A stretch of 64,000 bases of DNA from Bacteroidales bacterium UBA3843. GTDB lineage: Bacteria; Bacteroidota; Bacteroidia; Bacteroidales; Paludibacteraceae. The stretch spans positions 1-64,000 of the forward strand of contig DGHR01000010.1 of the NCBI GenBank assembly GCA_002392745.1. The letters run 5' to 3'. Below, in pieces: positions 58,074 to 64,000 of this stretch (position 1 is its first letter; the number at the start of each line of letters is the position of its first letter). Both the position numbers and the translations under genes were made by a program. The notes under the pieces are model-generated. The model was not told where the DNA came from and ran no database searches. It saw only the letters and a list, made by a program, of their open reading frames with translations.

Positions 58074-58622
58074 ATGAAAATTATCGGCTTTACATATCGT
58101 GCAGGTGCCGGTGAGTGCGAATGGTCAGTAGTGTTGAAGGGCGACAGTTGCCTGCTGAACGGCCGCAAACCGCTGTTCGTTCCAGACTGGACACAGGAGT
58201 TGTGCGTGACGCCATGCCTTGTTCTGCGTGTGAGCCGTCTGGGCAAAGAGATAAGCCCACGCTATGCCGACCGATATTTTGACGCCGTGGCGCCGGGAGC
58301 CGATTTCGTAGCGAAGGACTTGCTACGTGCGGCACAAGCAAAAGGAAACAGTTGGACGCCCGCTATCGCCTTTGACTATTCTCTGGCCGTCGGAGAATAT
58401 GAGCCAGCCCCCTACCCCGCTCTGGAAGGACGAGTGTTTGCCGGGCAAGAACTGGTGATGACACCGGAAGAGGCCGTTGCCGAAGCCAGCAAACTGATGA
58501 CCATCCGTCAGGGAGACCTGATTTATATCCAGGCCCGCCAACTGCCGCGCCGTGTAGAGAAAGAGGAAATCATCCGCACCATAATCCACGGAGAAGAAAA
58601 ACTATACTGCAAGATTAAATGA
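58074..58622 (+). CDS. Degenerate fumarylacetoacetate hydrolase (FAH) family protein
   Basis: A 182-residue protein that follows the FAH-family fold: KPLFVPDWTQELCVTPCLVL (about 29-48) aligns with the family segment where active enzymes have HYExELVV, and VLRVSRLGKEISPRYADRYF followed by DAVAPGADFVAKDLL and WTPAIAFDYSLAVGEY with later family blocks. The metal-binding His and both Glu of the active-site strand are replaced by Leu, Thr and Cys, so it is probably not an FAH hydrolase. From memory, an FAH-family gene also precedes porU in Porphyromonas gingivalis. It is the first gene of the porU operon (13-bp gap). The ATG at 58074 fits the promoter. Confidence 0.72.
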   Translation: MKIIGFTYRAGAGECEWSVVLKGDSCLLNGRKPLFVPDWTQELCVTPCLVLRVSRLGKEISPRYADRYFDAVAPGADFVAKDLLRAAQAKGNSWTPAIAFDYSLAVGEYEPAPYPALEGRVFAGQELVMTPEEAVAEASKLMTIRQGDLIYIQARQLPRRVEKEEIIRTIIHGEEKLYCKIK

Positions 58623-58635
58623 CACAAACGACCAT

Positions 58636-61600
58636 ATGGCCAAACGTATCTTATACATATTATTGATGATAGGCTGGAGCCTGCCGATGATGGCGGGAAT
58701 CCACTCATACGCAGACCAATCCGTACTGAACAGCGGTCACTGGGTAAAAATCCGCGTAAGCGAGAGCGGCATATGCCGCATGAGTTTCACCCAACTGCGC
58801 GACGCAGGTATCGACCCGGCAAAAGTACAGGTCTTCGGGTACGGCGGCGCAATGAAGACACAGGATTTCTCCATTAAGAACATAGACGACCTGCCGCACG
58901 TGCCGGTAATCAAGGGCGAGGACTACATCCTGTTCTATGCGCAGGGACCTATTTCATGGTCGTACAACGGCGAGCGGTTTGTCCACACGCGCAATACCTA
59001 TTCCAACTACGGGTATTATTTCCTGACGGATAGCGAAGCAGGCATCGCAGAGGAGGAGGCCCCCGTTCCAAGCGGTACCCCCACCGAGGTCTATGACTAT
59101 CGGATGTATCAGGTACATGAATTAGACTCCGTCAATCTGGTGGACCGAAGCGGTATAGCCGGTGGTGGACGCGAGTTCTACGGCGAACAGTTCATTGTCG
59201 GTCGCAAGCGTTCATTCGTACTGCAGACACCAAACGCGCTAGAGGGCGAGCAGATTACAGCTGTCATCAATGCCGCGGCTTATTCCAACAACACGTCTTA
59301 TTTCTCAAGCATCCTGAATACCACGACCTCCAGTCTGCGCATAGAAGGTATTCGCTCCGACGATTTTTATTCATTCGGCAAGACAGGAACGGTGACCATC
59401 AAGTCTCCCGCCGCAGCAGAGCAGCAACAGGTCTCAATGACGCTGCAAAACTCTGCAGCCGGTGCACTGGGATGGCTCAACTACATCGAACTAACAACGC
59501 CTTGCGCCCTACGGATGACCGGCAGCTGGATGCCAGTCCGCACGACCGTCAATTACCGGAGCAGCACTCCGGTCCGTTTCCATCTGAGCGGAGCCGACGC
59601 CAACACGCAGGTATGGGACATCACCAATCTGGCACAAATAACGCGTGTGCCGGTAACACTGAGCGGCAACGAACTGCAATGGACGGGCACGCAAGCTGAC
59701 GGCATACACGAGTACGTGGTCATCAACACCCGCGGCAACCGTTTTGTCAGCGCACAGGTAATGGGCGAGGTCAAGAACCAGAACCTGCACGCCCTGCGCA
59801 ACATCGACTATATCATCATCTGCCCCGAGGGCTACGAGTCCATCAGCGAGGATCTGGCACGTGCGCATGAAAAGAAAGAAGGAATCACATGGGCGGTAGT
59901 AACCGACCAACAAGTATACAACGAGTTCTCGTCCGGCACACCCGATGCCACTGCCTACCGCTGGTTGATGAAAATGCTCTACGACCGAGCCGACGGCGTG
60001 AACGCCAAGCCGCGTTGGCTACTGCTGATGGGACACGGAACCTACGACAACCGTAAGTTATCGGCCTACTCGGGCAGCAACCTGCTGCTATGCTACGAGG
60101 CTGTCAACTCGGTCAACGAAGTGCAAGCATATGCTACAGATGACTACTTCGGTTATCTGGAGGACCATGAGGGCACCAGCGACACCAACGCTACCATGGA
60201 CATCGGCGTAGGCCGTCTGCCGGTAAACAACACCGACGAAGCACGCGCCGTGGTGGACAAAATCATCCGTTACATGCGCAATGACCTGCCCGGCAAATGG
60301 AAGAACCAGATTGTTTACCTGGCGGATGACGGCGAGAACGGCAGCCACGCCATAACAGCAGAAGGAAGCGCTGAACTGGTACGGCTGAAGAATCCGGACT
60401 TCGTGGTCAACAAGATTTATCTGGATGCTTATCCCCAAGAGGTGAACGCCAGCGGCGAGAGTTATCCCTTGGCAAAAAACAGATTAGACAACCTGCTCAA
60501 GAACGGTGTACTCTTCTTCGATTATTCAGGTCACGGAGGCTATAACGCCATCACGAACGAGTCGATACTGAACCTGCGTGAGATAGAGGCCATGAGCAAC
60601 AAGCGCCTGGGTTTCTGGCTGTTCGCTACCTGCAACTTCGCCCAATACGACTCCGGACGCCGCTGTGCTGCTGAAGCTGCCGTGCTGAATCCCAACGGAG
60701 GCGCTATTGCCGTACTGGCTGCCACGCGCACCGTGTATGCCGACCAGAACACCAAAATCAACCGTGAGGTCTGCGATACGCTCTTTGGACACAAGAATGT
60801 CTTCCATTATGATATCACGCTGGGCGAGGCAACGGCTATCGGCAAGAACGGCATCCTCAGTTCGAACATCAACCGCCTGCCATACACCCTGCTGGGCGAC
60901 CCGGCACTGCGGCTCAACTACCCCACCGACTATTACGTCCAGACCACTACGGAGATAGACACCCTGCACGCACTGAGCGTACAGCAAGTAGAGGGACGCA
61001 TCATTGACGAGGACCAACAACAGGTCAGCGACTTCAACGGCAAAGTGGAAATTACCATTTACGACAAAATGCAGGAACTCTACACCCGCGACAACGACAA
61101 TAAGACAGACGAAGCCACTGAGATATACTATAACGATTATCCAAACACCCTGTTCTCGGGTTCGGCAGACGTTACCGAAGGACGTTTCTCCTACACATTC
61201 ATGGTACCCAAAGACATTCGCTATAACTACGGCAAGGGACGCATCGTTTACTATGCGCACAGCAACGACGACGTGATAGCAGAGGCTATAGGTCATCACG
61301 AGGATTTCCAGATAGGCGGCACAGGCTCTATTCTGAGTGCCGATACCATAGGCCCGCAGATGCAGATTTACCTGAACACTCCCACCTTCCGCGACGGCGA
61401 CAAGACCTACGCCACACCGCGGTTCTTCGCCGACCTATACGATGAGAACGGAATCAATACCGCCGGCGCAGGTATCGGGCACGACCTGATGCTCATCATT
61501 GACGACGACCCCAAGAAGACCTATTCGCTCAACGAATATTTCCTGTCCGACAACGGCAGTTACCAGGCGGGGCGCGTGAGCTACCTGATGGACGCGTTGC

Positions 61601-61983
61601 CCGACGGTGCACACAGTCTGACATTCCGTGCATGGGACTTGCTGAACAACAGTACCACGCAGTCTTTGAATTTCATCGTGGAGGCAGGTCTAGACCCGTC
61701 TATCAGTTCCGTCACCACCTACCCCAACCCGGTGGAGGCACAGGGACTGGTCAACCTCGTCATCAACTACGACCAACCCGACGAACTGCTACAAACCGAA
61801 ATATACCTGTATAACATGAGCGGGCAGATGGTTTGGAGCAAAAAAATGAGCAATCCCGAAACGGTACAAATCAACCTGCCTGAACTGGGACTGCGGCAAG
61901 GCGTCTATTTCTACCATGTACGTTTGAAATCAGCCACAAGCCGCTACAGCACCACTTCCGGCAAGATTATCGTAACGAAATAA
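58636..61983 (+). CDS. porU: Type IX secretion system sortase PorU
   Basis: The cell-surface cysteine protease that cleaves T9SS cargo C-terminal domains and attaches them to A-LPS. 1115 residues: signal peptide (about 1-21, ending MMAG), an N-terminal beta-rich part, the gingipain-type C25 domain (about 395-760) with LLMGHGTYDNRKL, catalytic His in FDYSGHGGYN and catalytic Cys in FATCNFAQYDSG, then a beta-sandwich and a C-terminal type-A-like sorting module (about 1030-1115: TTYPNPVEAQGLVNLVINY, VYFYHVRLKS). The length is close to the P. gingivalis protein. It supports active T9SS export; the three endonucleases are candidate cargo. Confidence 0.95.
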   Translation: MAKRILYILLMIGWSLPMMAGIHSYADQSVLNSGHWVKIRVSESGICRMSFTQLRDAGIDPAKVQVFGYGGAMKTQDFSIKNIDDLPHVPVIKGEDYILFYAQGPISWSYNGERFVHTRNTYSNYGYYFLTDSEAGIAEEEAPVPSGTPTEVYDYRMYQVHELDSVNLVDRSGIAGGGREFYGEQFIVGRKRSFVLQTPNALEGEQITAVINAAAYSNNTSYFSSILNTTTSSLRIEGIRSDDFYSFGKTGTVTIKSPAAAEQQQVSMTLQNSAAGALGWLNYIELTTPCALRMTGSWMPVRTTVNYRSSTPVRFHLSGADANTQVWDITNLAQITRVPVTLSGNELQWTGTQADGIHEYVVINTRGNRFVSAQVMGEVKNQNLHALRNIDYIIICPEGYESISEDLARAHEKKEGITWAVVTDQQVYNEFSSGTPDATAYRWLMKMLYDRADGVNAKPRWLLLMGHGTYDNRKLSAYSGSNLLLCYEAVNSVNEVQAYATDDYFGYLEDHEGTSDTNATMDIGVGRLPVNNTDEARAVVDKIIRYMRNDLPGKWKNQIVYLADDGENGSHAITAEGSAELVRLKNPDFVVNKIYLDAYPQEVNASGESYPLAKNRLDNLLKNGVLFFDYSGHGGYNAITNESILNLREIEAMSNKRLGFWLFATCNFAQYDSGRRCAAEAAVLNPNGGAIAVLAATRTVYADQNTKINREVCDTLFGHKNVFHYDITLGEATAIGKNGILSSNINRLPYTLLGDPALRLNYPTDYYVQTTTEIDTLHALSVQQVEGRIIDEDQQQVSDFNGKVEITIYDKMQELYTRDNDNKTDEATEIYYNDYPNTLFSGSADVTEGRFSYTFMVPKDIRYNYGKGRIVYYAHSNDDVIAEAIGHHEDFQIGGTGSILSADTIGPQMQIYLNTPTFRDGDKTYATPRFFADLYDENGINTAGAGIGHDLMLIIDDDPKKTYSLNEYFLSDNGSYQAGRVSYLMDALPDGAHSLTFRAWDLLNNSTTQSLNFIVEAGLDPSISSVTTYPNPVEAQGLVNLVINYDQPDELLQTEIYLYNMSGQMVWSKKMSNPETVQINLPELGLRQGVYFYHVRLKSATSRYSTTSGKIIVTK

Positions 61984-62107
61984 ATTCAAATAAATGTATA
62001 ACACTCATAGAACACCCCAAAAAACGCCTATGAAACAAATCGCTTGAAAAGAAAAAATCCAAGAGCAACAACCATTCGAAAACAAAATAAACAAATTAAT
62101 AGCAACA

Positions 62108-63310
62108 ATGAAAAAAATTCTTATTTCTCTGGCAGCCGTATTGTGCTTTACGATGAGCGCCAAGGCTGTAGATGACACTATGAACCCGCTAATCACCTCA
62201 ATGCCTTCGCTGTCTATTGCGCCGGATGCGCGCGCCGCAGGTCAGGGTGATATAGGTGTAGCTACCGAAGCGGACTTCAACTCCCAGTATTGGAACCCCG
62301 CCAAGTATGCGTACATGTACTCCAAGGGCGGTATTACCGCCAACTATACCCCTTGGTTGCGCAAGTTGGTCGGCGATATCGACCTGGCTTATCTGGCCGG
62401 TTTCTACAACTTCGGTGACCTGGGCGGCGGTATCGGTGCCAGCTTTACCTATTTCTCGATGGGTAATGTCGCTTTGACCGACGGTAGCGGCAATACCATT
62501 CAGAACGTCCGTCCGAACGAATGGGCACTCGACCTGAGCTACTTCCGCAAACTGCATGAGTATGTTTCCATGTCTGTTGCCGTTCGTTTCCTCTACTCGG
62601 ACCTGAACAACGGCTACAACAGTTCCATCGGCGGCGGCACGGAGATGCATCCCGCATGGACTATGGCTGCTGATATCGCGCTCTACTATCGTCAGCCGCT
62701 GGAGTTGCCGATGGGTACCAGCCATCTCTCATTAGGTTTCACGCTGAAGAACCTGGGTGGTAAGATGAACTACGCAGACGACGGAAGCAGCAACTTCATC
62801 CCTGCAAGCATGAATATCGGTATGAGCTATGAGTTGCCGTGTGACAAGTACAACTTCCTGACCTTCAACGTAGAGGCCAACAAGCTGATGGTACCGAGCC
62901 GCAAATCGCGTTTCACCCAAGGCTTCGACCCGAACGATGAAAGCACATGGCAGATGAGCCAGACCGCCTACTCGGAACTGAACTCTGCCAAAGGATGGTT
63001 CCAATCGTTTGCAGACGCTCCGCGCGGTGCCAAAGAGGAGTTCCAGGAGGTACGCTGGGGCGCCGGTATCGAGTATTCGTACAACAAGCAGTTCTTCGCA
63101 CGTGCCGGTTACAGCTATGAGAACTATTACAAGGGTAACCGTAACTACCTGACCTTCGGTGCCGGTTTCCACCTGAGCATCGTCAGTCTGGATGTAGCCT
63201 ACTGCGTTGGATTGGCTGCCAGCAACCCTCTGGACCAGACCATGCGTTTCACGCTGGGCTTCGACCTGGCAGGCATCAAGGACCTGGTGAACAACAAGAA
63301 GAACAAGTAA
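62108..63310 (+). CDS. porV: Type IX secretion system outer-membrane protein PorV (LptO)
   Basis: A 400-residue outer-membrane beta barrel of the FadL-like fold that shuttles cargo from the SprA translocon to PorU. Signal peptide about 1-21 (MKKILISLAAVLCFTMSAKA). Conserved blocks: PSLSIAPDARAAGQGDIGVA (about 35-54), FNSQYWNPAKYAYM, NEWALDLSYFRKLHEYVSMS, then VAVRFLYSDLN and the last strand MRFTLGFDLAGIKDL. It follows porU after 124 bp with no hairpin, so probably the same unit. The remaining T9SS core genes are not in the window. Confidence 0.94.
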   Translation: MKKILISLAAVLCFTMSAKAVDDTMNPLITSMPSLSIAPDARAAGQGDIGVATEADFNSQYWNPAKYAYMYSKGGITANYTPWLRKLVGDIDLAYLAGFYNFGDLGGGIGASFTYFSMGNVALTDGSGNTIQNVRPNEWALDLSYFRKLHEYVSMSVAVRFLYSDLNNGYNSSIGGGTEMHPAWTMAADIALYYRQPLELPMGTSHLSLGFTLKNLGGKMNYADDGSSNFIPASMNIGMSYELPCDKYNFLTFNVEANKLMVPSRKSRFTQGFDPNDESTWQMSQTAYSELNSAKGWFQSFADAPRGAKEEFQEVRWGAGIEYSYNKQFFARAGYSYENYYKGNRNYLTFGAGFHLSIVSLDVAYCVGLAASNPLDQTMRFTLGFDLAGIKDLVNNKKNK

Positions 63311-63367
63311 GCCGGAATGGTGCTTATGAGCACTCCGCAAACAATCGAAAGTCGAAAGATTAAAGAC

Positions 63368-63838
63368 ATGCGAATAGGCTTCGGATACGATGTGCATCAA
63401 TTCTCCCCTAACCGCCCGTTGTGGTTAGGGGGAATTGAGGTACCGTCCGACAAAGGATTGCTGGGCCACTCGGATGCCGATGTAGCCATCCATGCATTGT
63501 GTGACGCGCTTCTGGGCGCAGCGGCGATGCGCGACATCGGGTATCATTTCCCCGACACCAAAGGGAACGAATACGAGGGTATCGACTCAAAAATCCTGCT
63601 CCGCCGCGTAATGAGCATGCTACGCGAGGCGGGATATGAATTGGGCAACTGCGATCTGACGATATGTGCACAGACCCCAAAACTCAATCCGCATATCCCT
63701 GCTATGCAGACTTGTCTGGCTGACGTGATGGGTGTGGAGGAGTCCCGAATAAACATCAAAGCCACCACTACCGAACATCTCGGTTTTGTAGGACGGGAAG
63801 AAGGAATTGCGGCGTATGCCGTAGCACTTATCCAATGA
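63368..63838 (+). CDS. ispF: 2-C-methyl-D-erythritol 2,4-cyclodiphosphate synthase
   Basis: A 156-residue MEP-pathway enzyme that cyclises CDP-ME 2-phosphate to the cyclodiphosphate, towards isoprenoids. The zinc site and signature are intact: GYDVHQF (7-13, Asp-x-His), the loop GLLGHSDADVAIHALCDALL, DIGYHFPDTK and the C-terminal KATTTEHLGFVGREEGIAAY. The ATG at 63368 is chosen because homologues begin MRIGFGYDVH; an earlier ATG adds 17 unrelated residues. It follows porV by 57 bp and overlaps the next gene by 4 bp. Confidence 0.97.
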   Translation: MRIGFGYDVHQFSPNRPLWLGGIEVPSDKGLLGHSDADVAIHALCDALLGAAAMRDIGYHFPDTKGNEYEGIDSKILLRRVMSMLREAGYELGNCDLTICAQTPKLNPHIPAMQTCLADVMGVEESRINIKATTTEHLGFVGREEGIAAYAVALIQ

Positions 63839-64000
63839 GAATCAGCAAACGCATATATTCGCTTGTGGCGATAGCAGGTTTATCCACCTCGCTGCTGACA
63901 GCCGGGAACAGCATTAAGCAGTTTCTGGCAGATTTCACTCGGCTGGGCGGACAAGTTGTCATGCTGGAGGAGGACAGTAACTACCTACGCGCGCAACTCA
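63835..64000 (+). CDS. Unknown protein, N-terminal part only
   Basis: Fifty-five residues are visible before the window ends. It starts with an ATGA overlap with the ispF stop, so the two are coupled. The N terminus MRISKRIYSLVAIAGLSTSL is a probable signal peptide or anchor, followed by KQFLADFTRLGGQVVMLEED. A secreted or envelope protein is likely. It could be the start of a C-terminal processing (S41-type) protease, but no catalytic region is visible, so this is not more than a guess. Confidence 0.6.
   Translation, partial: MRISKRIYSLVAIAGLSTSLLTAGNSIKQFLADFTRLGGQVVMLEEDSNYLRAQL

Overview
This window looks like chromosomal DNA of an anaerobic Bacteroidales bacterium, possibly an uncultured gut or rumen lineage. 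The support is direct: a type IX secretion cluster (porU, porV), LptD, GSCFA, a C_GCAxxG_C_C protein, RND efflux and SusC-plug-like sequence, plus Bacteroidota promoters (a TTG/TTTG box, exactly 20 nt, then TAnnTTTG) upstream of at least thirteen transcription units. One tRNA (Ser, CGA) is present. I see no rRNA, transposase, phage module or CRISPR array.

Layout. 1-2991: methylmalonyl-CoA mutase, small subunit then large subunit (cut by the window edge), with a four-helix-bundle gene between them. 3055-7620: three tandem secreted endonuclease I paralogues. 7810-10170: dihydrolipoyl dehydrogenase, a Cys-rich redox-type protein, tRNA-Ser. 10653-17637: AT-richer lineage-specific genes (a membrane protein with a SusC-plug-like N terminus, a double TonB-C protein, two paralogous lipoproteins, an unknown). 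17957-28682: two YitT proteins, gcvP, a Crp/Fnr regulator, an M23 peptidase, a YgiQ radical SAM protein, dnaX, a phosphopantetheinyl transferase. 28766-38841: NUDIX / lipoprotein / RND tripartite pump operon, MATE, GSCFA and a LolC/E-type permease. 38898-46044: PAP2, rsmE, prfA, folD, ffh and a flotillin-like protein. 46453-56558: envelope genes (PagL-like, GT2, LTA-synthase-like, lptD) and an FKBP. 56597-64000: der, a degenerate FAH protein, porU, porV, ispF and a truncated gene.

Genes working together: mutA/mutB interconvert succinyl- and methylmalonyl-CoA (propionate metabolism). gcvP and lpd fit the glycine cleavage system or 2-oxoacid dehydrogenases. PorU/PorV could export the endonucleases, which share a short C-terminal tail of the kind seen on secreted Bacteroidales proteins. 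lptD, the PagL-like protein, the LTA-synthase-like protein and the pump all act on the envelope.

The most unusual content is non-coding. (1) At least twelve short tandem arrays have a strict 7-bp period and several unrelated sequences; they sit on gene borders, over start and stop codons and inside ygiQ and dnaX. (2) Four intergenic arrays have an 11-bp period, three of them ending in AT-rich (two clearly palindromic) DNA. (3) A leader of about 345 nt before the LTA-synthase-like gene is packed with perfect inverted repeats, some mutually exclusive. (4) A five-copy 26/27-bp hairpin array starts in the stop codon of the flotillin gene. (5) The four-helix-bundle gene is bracketed by inverted heptamer arrays.
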